Below are positions 32,804 through 44,905 of a stretch of DNA of 51,520 bases, in pieces. The position numbers and the translations under genes are program-made. Below the pieces are notes generated by a model. It did no database searches, was not told the DNA's origin, and saw nothing but the letters and a program-made list of their open reading frames with translations. Every line of letters starts with the position of its first letter. The first letter of the stretch is position 1. Source of the DNA: Gillisella vitis (GTDB taxonomy: Bacteria > Pseudomonadota > Alphaproteobacteria > Rhizobiales > Rhizobiaceae); contig NZ_JACHLU010000024.1 in the NCBI RefSeq assembly GCF_014204625.1, positions 1-51,520 on the forward strand. The letters are read 5' to 3'.

Positions 32804-34507
32804 ATGGGTTCATTTTCACTGAGTTTTGGCCGTGATGCGCGCTCCATACTCTCCTCCTTAAGCAAATCGCTGGCCATCATTGAATTTGACCTGAACGGCA
32901 ATATCCTCGACGCAAACGACAATTTCTGCAAAGCGCTTGGCTATGCCAAATCGGAGATTGTTGGAAAACACCACCGTATTTTTGTGGACCCTCAAGACGC
33001 CTCCTCTCAGGCCTATCGCGATTTCTGGGCCAAACTGGCCTCCGGCCAATTTGATCAGGGCCAATATAAAAGGCTTGGCAAAAACGGTCAGTCCATCTGG
33101 ATTGAAGCCTCTTACAATCCGGTATTTCGCGGCAAAAAGCCCTATAAAGTGGTGAAAATTGCCACGGACATCACCGCCATCAAGCTCAAAAACATGGACA
33201 ATGATGGCAAGCTGGCAGCCTTGTCGCGCTCGCAAGCGGTTATTGAGTTTACGCCTGATGGCACCATCCTGACCGCAAACGAAAACTTCTGTCAGGCGCT
33301 GGGCTATGAGTTGAACGAGATTGTCGGCAAACATCACGCGATGTTTTGCGATCCAGCCTATGCGACGTCTGCGGATTACAAGGACTTCTGGCGCAGCCTG
33401 GACAAGGGTGAATACAAAAGCAACGAGTTCCTGCGCATCGGCAAAGGTGGCATCAAAGTCTATATTCAGGCCACCTATAACCCGATTTTTGATGAAAAGG
33501 GCACGGTGGTCAAAGTGGTCAAATTTGCAACCAATGTCACAGGCCGCGTCACTGCGGTGGATAGCATTGCCCGTGGCCTTGAGCGGCTGGCCGATTGCAA
33601 CATGGGCACAATGCTGGACGAGCCGCTCATTCCAGAATTTGAGCATTTGCGTGCTGCGTTCAATACCTCCATTACCAAAGTGCGCGAAATGCTCTCTGAA
33701 GTGCTGGCGTTGACCACCGCCGTCTCCACAAACGGCCAGACTATGCGCACGGATTCCTCCAGCCTTGCCCAGCGCTCAGAGCAACAGACGACCCTTCTCA
33801 CGCAGACATCCACAGCACTGGAGCAAATCACCGTCACCATGACAGAAGCTGCATCGCGCACCGGCAGCACACGCACTCTTGTGCGTGATGCACGCCAGGC
33901 CGCAACAGAATCCACCAAGGTTGTGGGTTTTACGGTGGAAGCCATGAGCCGCATTGAAGGCGCATCAAAAGAAATCAGCAATATCATCAGTGTGATTGAT
34001 GAAATCGCGTTTCAGACCAATCTTCTGGCCTTGAATGCAGGCGTGGAAGCAGCACGCGCTGGCGAAAGCGGAAAAGGCTTTGCGGTGGTGGCGCAGGAGG
34101 TGCGTGAACTGGCGCAGCGCTCGGCAAAAGCCGCCCGCGAAATCTCCACCCTCATTACCAAATCCGGCGAAGAGGTCACAGAGGGCGTACGGCTGGTGGG
34201 CGAAACCGGCAATGCCCTGAACCGCATTTCAACCTTCGTGGAATCCATCGATACCAATATCGAGGCCATCACCATGGCCGCCAACGAGCAATCGACCCGT
34301 CTGGGCGACATCAGCTCTGCGGTGGGCAAACTGGATCAGGTCACGCAGGAAAATGCATCCATGGTCAACGGCATCAACGCCATCAGCGAGGCGCTTTTCG
34401 AGGGTGCCGCCAAACTCGCCGATCTTGCCAACCGCTTCCAACTGGGCAATCGTACAACGATCATGCATCGCACCGCATCGTCTGATCAAAGACGAAGCGC
34501 CGCCTAA
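32804..34507 (+). CDS. Soluble dual-PAS methyl-accepting chemotaxis protein (AerC/BdlA-like)
   Basis: A 567-residue cytoplasmic chemoreceptor. It has two PAS domains (about residues 15-130 and 137-255; LGYAKSEIVGKHHRIF and LGYELNEIVGKHHAMF are the matching segments), a helical linker and the MCP signalling hairpin (DEIAFQTNLLALNAGVEAAR). It has no membrane span and no C-terminal pentapeptide. The two-PAS layout recalls AerC of Agrobacterium and BdlA of Pseudomonas, which sense redox, oxygen or flavin/haem state (analogy only). The start at 32804 has GGGAG 8 nt upstream; the 32789 ATG does not. Confidence 0.9.
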   Translation: MGSFSLSFGRDARSILSSLSKSLAIIEFDLNGNILDANDNFCKALGYAKSEIVGKHHRIFVDPQDASSQAYRDFWAKLASGQFDQGQYKRLGKNGQSIWIEASYNPVFRGKKPYKVVKIATDITAIKLKNMDNDGKLAALSRSQAVIEFTPDGTILTANENFCQALGYELNEIVGKHHAMFCDPAYATSADYKDFWRSLDKGEYKSNEFLRIGKGGIKVYIQATYNPIFDEKGTVVKVVKFATNVTGRVTAVDSIARGLERLADCNMGTMLDEPLIPEFEHLRAAFNTSITKVREMLSEVLALTTAVSTNGQTMRTDSSSLAQRSEQQTTLLTQTSTALEQITVTMTEAASRTGSTRTLVRDARQAATESTKVVGFTVEAMSRIEGASKEISNIISVIDEIAFQTNLLALNAGVEAARAGESGKGFAVVAQEVRELAQRSAKAAREISTLITKSGEEVTEGVRLVGETGNALNRISTFVESIDTNIEAITMAANEQSTRLGDISSAVGKLDQVTQENASMVNGINAISEALFEGAAKLADLANRFQLGNRTTIMHRTASSDQRRSAA

Positions 34508-34885
34508 ATGTGGCGAGAAAAATAGCGTCCGGTGTGTGCAATAAGACAAATCTCCATTGCCAGAGTACACGACATTTTAGCTTTGAGTGCTTGGCTCCCC
34601 CCTCACCCCGCCTCCGCTTTGCTCGGCGGACCTCTCCCCGCTGGGGCGAGGAAACCATGAACGTTGCTGTTCTTTCCGTCTTCTCCCCTCCGGGGAGAAG
34701 GTGGCGGCGGCCGGATGAGGGGGTGCGAAGCCCAAAAAATACTCGCGTCGTGTACTCTGCTCCATTGCCCTAAAACCACACACCCGGATGATTTTCTGGC
34801 GGCTTTGTATTTTTTTGACATTTTTCTTTTGCAGGATCAGGCCAGTATGAAACACTCGCCAACAGATCCACGCGCATGAGGGCCC
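34508..34885. other. Intergenic region dominated by a MITE-like element
   Basis: About 380 bases between the chemoreceptor and the PP2C-like phosphatase. Its centre is the 199-bp MITE copy 2 (34561-34759). Downstream of it, an AT-rich stretch is the likely phosphatase promoter. No gene was found. Confidence 0.5.
34561..34759. mobile_element. MITE-like non-autonomous element, copy 2 (199 bp)
   Basis: The termini CAGAGTACACGAC (34561-34573) and GTCGTGTACTCTG (34747-34759) are perfect 13-bp inverted repeats, one base different from copy 1. An exact 9-bp direct repeat CTCCATTGC flanks it at 34552-34560 and 34760-34768. The interior has inverted arms around CTCCCC/GGGGAG and aligns with copy 1 in opposite orientation. 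No coding capacity. Confidence 0.8.
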
Positions 34886-35755
34886 ATGCCAAAGCAACTC
34901 ACCATCATCGATAGCTTGAGTGATCCCGGCAAAGAAGGCCGCCCCAATGAAGATCGGCTGGGCTTTAATGCCTGCTCTGCTTTCGTGCTGGATGGCGCAA
35001 CAGGGTTGGGCGAGAGGCAATTCATGGATGGCTTTGGCTCGGATGCCGCATGGATTGCCCAATTTGCGGCAAAGCGGCTAACCCATGAGCTTTCCTTTGA
35101 TACCAATGTCACGGAGCTGATCCGCGCCATTGCCTTTGATGCACACGAGCTTTTCACTGCAACAGCCGGTGAACAGCCGCGCTATGCATGGCCGCTGGCG
35201 GCCCTTGCGTGCTTGCGCCTGACGCCGGATGGGGCAGAATTTATTGGGTTTGGTGATAGCGTGCTCTATCTGCTGCATGATGATGGCCGCGTAGAAAGCC
35301 ACACTGCCCTGCCCGAGGCTTTTGAGCGCGAACAGAAAGCCGCCCGCGCCCATGTGGAGCGTCTGGGTGGCATAGGCAAAGGCGGTGTTGCTGCCAATGA
35401 TCCGCAAACGCTGGAAGAATTGCGCCGCACCAGAGAAAGACAGAACACGAAAGATGGATGGATCTGGTCGCTGGGCCTTGTACCCGACACCGCCGACCAT
35501 CTGGCCCGCGCAGACCTCGATATTCAAGGTGGCGCAACCGCGCTGATCTGTTCAGACGGCCTCGCTGATCTCGTCAGCCTCTACAAAGCCTACGACCCCG
35601 CCTCGCTGATCAAACGCGCCGCCACCGCAGGCCTCAAAACGCTGATCACCGAGTTGCGGCATTTTGAACGAGAGCTGGACCCCGACGGCATCCAATACCC
35701 CCGCTTCAAACAATGCGATGACACAACCGCGATTTTATGCCGGATTGATGGCTGA
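34886..35755 (+). CDS. PP2C-like protein phosphatase
   Basis: A 289-residue soluble protein with the metal-ligand motifs of PP2C phosphatases: NEDRLGF, VLDGATGLGE, GFGDSVLYL, ICSDGLADL and a C-terminal CDDTTAIL. It probably removes phosphate from Ser/Thr or anti-sigma-factor proteins. No kinase, anti-sigma or stressosome gene is nearby. It ends two bases before hisC ends on the other strand. The upstream DNA carries MITE copy 2. Confidence 0.82.
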   Translation: MPKQLTIIDSLSDPGKEGRPNEDRLGFNACSAFVLDGATGLGERQFMDGFGSDAAWIAQFAAKRLTHELSFDTNVTELIRAIAFDAHELFTATAGEQPRYAWPLAALACLRLTPDGAEFIGFGDSVLYLLHDDGRVESHTALPEAFEREQKAARAHVERLGGIGKGGVAANDPQTLEELRRTRERQNTKDGWIWSLGLVPDTADHLARADLDIQGGATALICSDGLADLVSLYKAYDPASLIKRAATAGLKTLITELRHFERELDPDGIQYPRFKQCDDTTAILCRIDG

Positions 35756-35757
35756 TC

Positions 35758-36816
35758 TCAGGTCAAAATCTCGTTCAAAGCATCCAGCAGACTGTCGCAT
35801 TCTGCATCGGTCCCAATGCTGATGCGCAGGAAATCGTCTATCCGCTCACCAGAAAAACGACGAACCAGAATGCGGCGTTGCCGCAGTTCGCGCAGCAGCT
35901 CTTCGCCTGATTTTTCGGCGTGACGGGCAAACACAAAATTGGCGCTGGAGGGCAGAACCTCAAAGCCACGCTGCCGCAAACACAGGGTCAACCGCTCCCG
36001 GCTGGCAATGAGCATGTCCCGGTGACGCTCAAACCATGCTTTATCCTGCCATGACGCGACAGCACCAGCCTGCGCGAGCCGATCCAGCGGATAAGAATTG
36101 AAACTATCCTTGACCCGTTCCAAAGCCTCGATCAGCGGGCGCTGCCCCATCGCAAAACCAACCCGCAGCCCCGCAAGCCCGCGCGATTTAGAAAAGGTCT
36201 GCACCACCAGCAGATTCGGGCAGGTTCTGATCAGCGATACGGCGCTTTCAGCCCCAAAATCCACGTAGGCCTCATCAATCACCACCACCTGATCAGGATG
36301 AGCGCGCACCAAAGCTTCGATCTCGCTCAAAGGCAAGGCAATGCCGGTGGGCGCGTTTGGATTGGGCAGAATGATAGCGCCGCACGGCTGCTTATAATCA
36401 TCAATGTGTACCTGCATGGCCGCATCCAGCGGCACCTCCCGCCATGAAATTCCATAGAGGCGGCAATAGGTTGGGTAAAAGCTGTAAGTCACATCTGGAA
36501 ACAGCAATGGCTGCTCGTGGTTCAAAAGCGCCTGAAATGTATGCGCCAACACTTCATCAGACCCATTGCCAACAAACACCTCACCCGGATCAAGTTCATG
36601 GCTCTCGGCAATCACCTGCCGCAAAGTCAAGCTGGCAGGATCAGGATAAAGCCGCAAAGTATCATCCAGCCCCTCCTGCATGGCCGCAAGCGCCAGAGGC
36701 GATGGCCCATAGGGGCTTTCATTGGTGTTCAGCTTAATCAATCCGCTGATTTTCGGCTGCTCTCCGGCAACATAAGGCTTCAGCGTGTGAACGATGGGGC
36801 TCCAGAACTGGCTCAT
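35758..36816 (-). CDS. hisC: Histidinol-phosphate aminotransferase
   Basis: A class I/II PLP aminotransferase of 352 residues for step eight of histidine biosynthesis. Visible family features: KLNTNESPYGPSP near the N-terminus, VFVGNGSDEV, NPNAPTGI, the DEAYVDF stretch, and the PLP lysine in FSKSRGLAGLRVGFA. A C-terminal RRFSGERIDDFLRISIGT binds substrate phosphate. GGAGAGC precedes the ATG. HisC-like paralogues sometimes act on aromatic amino acids, so assignment to histidine is likely but not proven, with no other his gene nearby. Confidence 0.88.
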   Translation of the reverse strand: MSQFWSPIVHTLKPYVAGEQPKISGLIKLNTNESPYGPSPLALAAMQEGLDDTLRLYPDPASLTLRQVIAESHELDPGEVFVGNGSDEVLAHTFQALLNHEQPLLFPDVTYSFYPTYCRLYGISWREVPLDAAMQVHIDDYKQPCGAIILPNPNAPTGIALPLSEIEALVRAHPDQVVVIDEAYVDFGAESAVSLIRTCPNLLVVQTFSKSRGLAGLRVGFAMGQRPLIEALERVKDSFNSYPLDRLAQAGAVASWQDKAWFERHRDMLIASRERLTLCLRQRGFEVLPSSANFVFARHAEKSGEELLRELRQRRILVRRFSGERIDDFLRISIGTDAECDSLLDALNEILT

Positions 36817-36978
36817 ATTGCTCTCCGGGTTGTGATTTCAAAGGTATCAAGCATGAGGGGCACTCAAAATTAACATAACTTAACCCTAGAGAAGGTTCGC
36901 GTCCGACCACCCAATGACTGTTCACCTATCGATTCTCAAGGCAAAGAAATCGATACTCTTGACGAAAGAGACATTTCG

Positions 36979-38142
36979 ATGAAGACGATTGGAACCGTAC
37001 TCGATGAACACCGCGGCATTGGCCCCGGCTTTGACTTTCTCCGAATTTTCCTCGCCATCATGGTGCTTTTTACCCATTCCTTCCTGATTGCGGAAGGAGA
37101 ACAATATCAGTTTTCCAAACCCGGTATCACCGTGTTGCAAGCCGCAATCCTGCCGATGTTTTTTGCCTTGAGCGGGTTTTTGATCACCGGCAGCGCCATG
37201 CGCCTTCGCCTCAAGGATTTTTTGCTCAACCGCGGCATCCGCATTGTTCCGGCTCTTTCGGTCGACATTGTTTTCGCCGCTCTCATTCTGGGGCCGATTT
37301 TTACCACGGTGAGCCTGCAAACCTACTTCACCTCCTATGAATTCTGGGCCTATTTTGCCAATATTTTTGGTGTGATCCATTATATTTTGCCCGGCGTGTT
37401 TGACCACAATCCCTTTCCCTCCACCGTAAATGGCTCCCTGTGGACTGTTCCTTATGAGATCGGCTGCTACGTCATCATGTCGGCACTGATCATTTTCGGT
37501 CTTTTGAAGCGGCCTTTTGCGGCGCTGATGGCAACCGCCTTGGTCACAGCCGTGATCATCGGGCTGACGCTCAATCAGCTCAACCCGGCGACACTTGGCG
37601 GAATTTTGCGGCCTGAAAGTGCTGTATCCACCCTGCTTGAGCACTTCATCGGTTCAAAAGGGCTGATGCTCTATGTCAATTTCATGCTGGGGGCGATTTT
37701 CTTTCTGTTCCGCCATTTCATTCCCAAGCATGGAATTTTGGCGCTGATCTGCGTGACCTGCCCCATCACCGCATCCTTTATCTTTCCCAATGCCAGCGGC
37801 AGCACGCTCTGCATCATCTTCGCACCCATGCTGGTCTACATCATGGTCTTTGTTGGCATGACGCCAATGCCCCGCATTCCACTCTATCACCGCGGCGATT
37901 ATTCTTATGGCATCTACCTCTACGGCTACCCCTTCCAGCAAGCCCTCGTCACGCTGTTTCCCAAGCTGACCTCACCATGGCTGCATTTTGCCATTTCGCT
38001 GCCCATCGCAACGCTGGTGGCCATGGGCTCCTGGCATTTTATTGAGAAGCCGATTTTGCGACTTCGCAAAAAATTCAGCTTTACGGCGCAAAAGGGGGAT
38101 GAGAAGGAAACACTTCCCTATGCACAGGCTGTCATGAAATGA
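36979..38142 (+). CDS. Acyltransferase family 3 (OafA/YrhL-like) membrane protein
   Basis: A 387-residue inner-membrane protein with about ten spans. FDFLRIFLAIMVLFTHSF is the N-terminal catalytic block with the active His, and the family arginine lies in FLLNRGIRIVPAL. This family acetylates or succinylates surface polysaccharides and lipids. It may decorate exopolysaccharide or lipopolysaccharide here, with the acceptor unknown. GAGA lies about 9 nt before the ATG. No sugar-biosynthesis cluster is adjacent. Confidence 0.87.
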   Translation: MKTIGTVLDEHRGIGPGFDFLRIFLAIMVLFTHSFLIAEGEQYQFSKPGITVLQAAILPMFFALSGFLITGSAMRLRLKDFLLNRGIRIVPALSVDIVFAALILGPIFTTVSLQTYFTSYEFWAYFANIFGVIHYILPGVFDHNPFPSTVNGSLWTVPYEIGCYVIMSALIIFGLLKRPFAALMATALVTAVIIGLTLNQLNPATLGGILRPESAVSTLLEHFIGSKGLMLYVNFMLGAIFFLFRHFIPKHGILALICVTCPITASFIFPNASGSTLCIIFAPMLVYIMVFVGMTPMPRIPLYHRGDYSYGIYLYGYPFQQALVTLFPKLTSPWLHFAISLPIATLVAMGSWHFIEKPILRLRKKFSFTAQKGDEKETLPYAQAVMK

Positions 38143-38164
38143 GATTTGAGGCTGGAAGGCAATC

Positions 38165-38629
38165 TCACTCTGAAAGCCGATAGACTTTGTAATTCATGCT
38201 ATCCGAGATGCGATGGGTGCGAAAACCCATCGCTTCATAATAGCCAAGCGCCATCGCACTATCAGCACCTATGCCTGCTTCGATATTTTCAACAGGATAG
38301 GCCTTGGCCGCCACCAATGTTGATTGAAACAGGGCAGAACCAACGCCTTTTCGCGCCGCCAGAGGACTGACATGAGTACCAATAATCCCCCAGCCTTCCG
38401 GGGTCCCATAAGGATTATCCGTCCGAGCATAGCGTAGAGACTGGAACCCGAGAATTTGCCCATCGTCGGCCTGTGCCACAGAACACTCGATACGGTCCCT
38501 GTGCTCAATATAGGTTGAAAGAACCATTGCAACATCGCCATCAGTCTTACGCAAACCAGCGGCAAAAATCTGATTGATAACATCACTCATGCCCTGCGCA
38601 TCAAGCGGTGTGGCCGGTCTGATCAACAT
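38165..38629 (-). CDS. GNAT-family N-acetyltransferase
   Basis: A 154-residue acetyl-CoA-dependent transferase. The acetyl-CoA pyrophosphate loop is VSPLAARKGVGSALFQ, preceded by the beta-strand GWGIIGTHVSPL. C-terminal ALGYYEAMGFRTHR is the last GNAT motif. The substrate is unknown. It starts at ATG 38629 with GGAG about 9 nt upstream, only 18 nt after the metH stop, so it is the likely second gene of the metH transcript. Confidence 0.82.
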   Translation of the reverse strand: MLIRPATPLDAQGMSDVINQIFAAGLRKTDGDVAMVLSTYIEHRDRIECSVAQADDGQILGFQSLRYARTDNPYGTPEGWGIIGTHVSPLAARKGVGSALFQSTLVAAKAYPVENIEAGIGADSAMALGYYEAMGFRTHRISDSMNYKVYRLSE

Positions 38630-38647
38630 CTGCTTAGCTCCCACCGT

Positions 38648-42421
<3,774 letters not shown>

Positions 42422-42460
42422 CGCGGTGTCCTTCCGTTCCCAAACATGAAGACCAAATCA

Positions 42461-42478
42461 CATAAAGATATGTTTATG
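42461..42478. promoter_or_regulatory. Predicted SahR-type operator of metH
   Basis: CATAAAGATATGTTTATG is symmetric except for one base pair per arm (CATAAA-N-ATAT-N-TTTATG). It shares the core ATAAANATATNTTTAT with 5921-5940 upstream of the ArsR-methyltransferase gene. It lies 40 bp before the metH ATG, where a repressor would block the promoter. Confidence 0.75.
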
Positions 42479-42576
42479 TCAATATACGGCCCGGTAAATT
42501 CAAATCACTGAACGCGGTGACAATATGCCATGAAGTCTTTATAGAGGTTGACGAATATTTGCTGCCGGAGGAAATA

Positions 42577-43833
42577 ATGTCGACCATCATTGAAGCCACC
42601 CCATTGCCCGCTAACTGGAGCAAGCGCCCCTATCATCGCAAATGGCTTCTTGATCAGGCCAATGGCTTGTTCGATTTTTTCCAGACGGCTGCCATCAACC
42701 CAAAGGGCGGCTTTTATGATCTCGCCCGCGATGGCACGCCGCTGTCGACCGACAACCCCATTCGCGGCATTCACACAAGTGCGCGCATGGTGCATTGCTA
42801 TGCCATTGGCGATCTGCTGGGCCGTCCCGGCGCTGCCGATGTGGTCGATCATGGTATGCGCTATCTGTGGCGCAAGCATCGGGATGAGAAAAACGGTGGC
42901 TATTTTTGGCAGCTCAATGATGATGGCGTGGCCGACGGCTCCAAACAGGGCTATGGCCATGCCTTTGTGCTGCTGGCCGCATCCTCAGCCAAAACCATTG
43001 GTCATCCGCTGGCCGATCGCCTGCTGGAAGACATTACCGAAGTGATTGAAACCAAATTCTGGGAGCAGCGCCACGGTGCTATTGCGGAAGAGTTTTCAGA
43101 AGACTGGCAGCCTGTGGCAGGCTATCGCGGCCAGAACTCCAACATGCATCTGACCGAAGCCCTGATGGCCGCCTTTGAAGCCACAGGCGAGCAGCATTAT
43201 CTCGACAAAGCCGTGCGCATTGCCGATCTGCTGATCAACCGCCGCGCCCGTGAAGAGGCATTTCGCGTACCAGAACATTTCAATGAGGAATGGGTGGTGG
43301 ACCGCAACTACTATCACCCCAATGAAATGTTCCGCCCGGCTGGCACCACCCCCGGCCATTGGCTGGAGTGGACACGGCTGGTTCTGCAATTGTGGGCGCT
43401 CAGCGGCAAGCAGCATAGCTGGATGCCAGAGGCAGCACGTGGCCTGTTTTACCAATCCATGTTGCTCGGCTGGGATAGAAAGCAAGGCGGCTTTTTCTAC
43501 ACGCTGGATTGGGACAATGTGCCCGCCAAGACCTTCAAGCTCTGGTGGCCTCTGTGCGAAGCCGCAGCGGCAGCCCATTTTCTTAACCACCATCAGGGCA
43601 CGATCCTGAATGAAGACCAATATCGCAAGATCTGGAACTTCATTGCCAATAACAGCATCGATCAGACATTTGGCGGCTGGCATGAAGAGCTGACCGAGGA
43701 CTTGCAGCCCTCAAACAGCCTGTTTCCCGGCAAGGGCGATATTTACCACGCCCTGCAAGCCTGCCTCATTCCGCTGTTTCCAGCCGAAGGCAGCCTGACC
43801 AGAATGATCAAGCAAGGCCCGCTCGTGCTATGA
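42577..43833 (+). CDS. AGE-family epimerase/isomerase
   Basis: A 418-residue (alpha/alpha)6-barrel protein of the N-acylglucosamine-2-epimerase/mannose isomerase/cellobiose epimerase group. HTSARMVHCYAIG (arginine and histidine), QGYGHAFVLLA, YRGQNSNMHLTEALMAA, PGHWLEWTRL and GGWHEEL carry the conserved catalytic His residues of the superfamily. Sequence fits sugar-isomerase (mannose/sulfoquinovose-isomerase-like) members better than epimerases, but the substrate is uncertain. GGAGGAAATA precedes the ATG at 42577; a longer in-frame start has no such site. It lies divergent from metH. Confidence 0.83.
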   Translation: MSTIIEATPLPANWSKRPYHRKWLLDQANGLFDFFQTAAINPKGGFYDLARDGTPLSTDNPIRGIHTSARMVHCYAIGDLLGRPGAADVVDHGMRYLWRKHRDEKNGGYFWQLNDDGVADGSKQGYGHAFVLLAASSAKTIGHPLADRLLEDITEVIETKFWEQRHGAIAEEFSEDWQPVAGYRGQNSNMHLTEALMAAFEATGEQHYLDKAVRIADLLINRRAREEAFRVPEHFNEEWVVDRNYYHPNEMFRPAGTTPGHWLEWTRLVLQLWALSGKQHSWMPEAARGLFYQSMLLGWDRKQGGFFYTLDWDNVPAKTFKLWWPLCEAAAAAHFLNHHQGTILNEDQYRKIWNFIANNSIDQTFGGWHEELTEDLQPSNSLFPGKGDIYHALQACLIPLFPAEGSLTRMIKQGPLVL

Positions 43834-43849
43834 CGAGCGCGGCGACCTC

Positions 43850-44323
43850 TTATTGAGCCGCTTTGTCGATCTCAAAACTGGCAGAAAATGCGGTGCCCTT
43901 CTGAAGGGCTCCGCGACAGCTGACCAAAAACAGCGTTCCGCTTGTCTGGGTGGTGGCGCAATTGCCATTGGCAGCAATACGCTGTGGTTCGGCTTTGCTG
44001 GCCTCACCATCATTGAGAATAACCTCGTCGACGGCCACGGTTTCCAGCTTGGTCTTGTCGCGTGACGTGTCCTTTTTCAGCTTGCCGCTAAAGGTCACAA
44101 TGTGGTTGGCTCCAATAAAGAAATAAAAACCCGTTCGCCCATCCGGGTGAAGACTGCGCCCAATCTGAGCATTGCAGCCAGCCGAAAAGTCCTGAGCACC
44201 AATAGACAGATTAAGACAGCGCCCTTTTACGATCGAAAAATTCGGTGGGGTGGCTTCTTTCGCAAGAGCGGGTTGAACCAAAGCAATCGAGAATATCAAA
44301 TAACAGAAACGTGCGATGTACAT
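43850..44323 (-). CDS. Conserved-looking secreted hypothetical protein
   Basis: A 157-residue protein with a clear signal peptide (residues about 1-21, CYLIFSIALVQPALA). The mature part has four cysteines (in RCLNLSI, SAGCNAQIG, NGNCATTQ and VSCRGAL), suggesting two disulphides in the periplasm. I recognise no domain. AGGG lies about 9 nt before the ATG at 44323; a longer in-frame frame exists without a site. It converges on the AGE-family gene with a 16-nt gap. Confidence 0.65.
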   Translation of the reverse strand: MYIARFCYLIFSIALVQPALAKEATPPNFSIVKGRCLNLSIGAQDFSAGCNAQIGRSLHPDGRTGFYFFIGANHIVTFSGKLKKDTSRDKTKLETVAVDEVILNDGEASKAEPQRIAANGNCATTQTSGTLFLVSCRGALQKGTAFSASFEIDKAAQ

Positions 44324-44373
44324 TTGCAAAACCCTGAATTGTCCAGCTGATCTACTAGACAAACAAGATGCGC

Positions 44374-44420
44374 CAAATCAAGCGATTATAAGGTTGTTTC
44401 GCTTGATTTGACGTTTTTTT
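44374..44420. promoter_or_regulatory. Perfect 12-bp inverted repeat, terminator-like on the + strand
   Basis: CAAATCAAGCGA (44374-44385) and TCGCTTGATTTG (44399-44410) flank a 13-nt loop; ACG then TTTTTTT follows on the + strand. No rightward gene ends nearby, so it may instead sit in the 3' region of the leftward gene at 44456 or the promoter of 44323. Function unresolved. Confidence 0.45.
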
Positions 44421-44455
44421 GAACAATTATAAGCATCAAAATCATTCCAGAACAT

Positions 44456-44680
44456 TCAGAGTGATTTTGTGCAGCACATTTGCGCTGTGCTCTGGGCAAC
44501 AATATGCGCTGCCGGAATCACAAGCGCAGCCTCGCGGCCCGCTTTGTTGCTCTGGCGTGCGGCATCATCCAGCATGACTGCAAAATCGCTGAGCGAAACG
44601 CCATCGGCACGCAACATCTGGCGGATCATCGGATCCCTGAGCATTTCAGACATGGTCATATCTTCAAATTCGTATGTCAT
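44456..44680 (-). CDS. Small cytoplasmic hypothetical protein
   Basis: A 74-residue soluble protein, acidic at the N-terminus (MTYEFEDMTMSEMLRDPMIR) and otherwise helical. No domain known to me. GGGAGA lies about 8 nt before the ATG, which supports it as real. Its stop is followed within 50 nt by the inverted repeat at 44374-44410. Resembles small rhizobial hypothetical proteins. Confidence 0.6.
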   Translation of the reverse strand: MTYEFEDMTMSEMLRDPMIRQMLRADGVSLSDFAVMLDDAARQSNKAGREAALVIPAAHIVAQSTAQMCCTKSL

Positions 44681-44905
44681 CGCCTGTTCTCCCTTTGGCT
44701 TTTATGATCCTTCCTGAAGTTCATCCTCAAGAAGTTGCTCATACAATAAGATCAAGTTGTTACAATCTCATGTCGTGGCCGTGGCAGGAAAAAGGCAATA
44801 TCGGCAAGTTTTCGAGGCAGAACGTCAGAAAATGAAACAGCTGGTATCATATTGTGATAACCGGCTTTTCTGCGACAAAGGCTTATGGTGCCATCCTCCC
44901 CCGCA

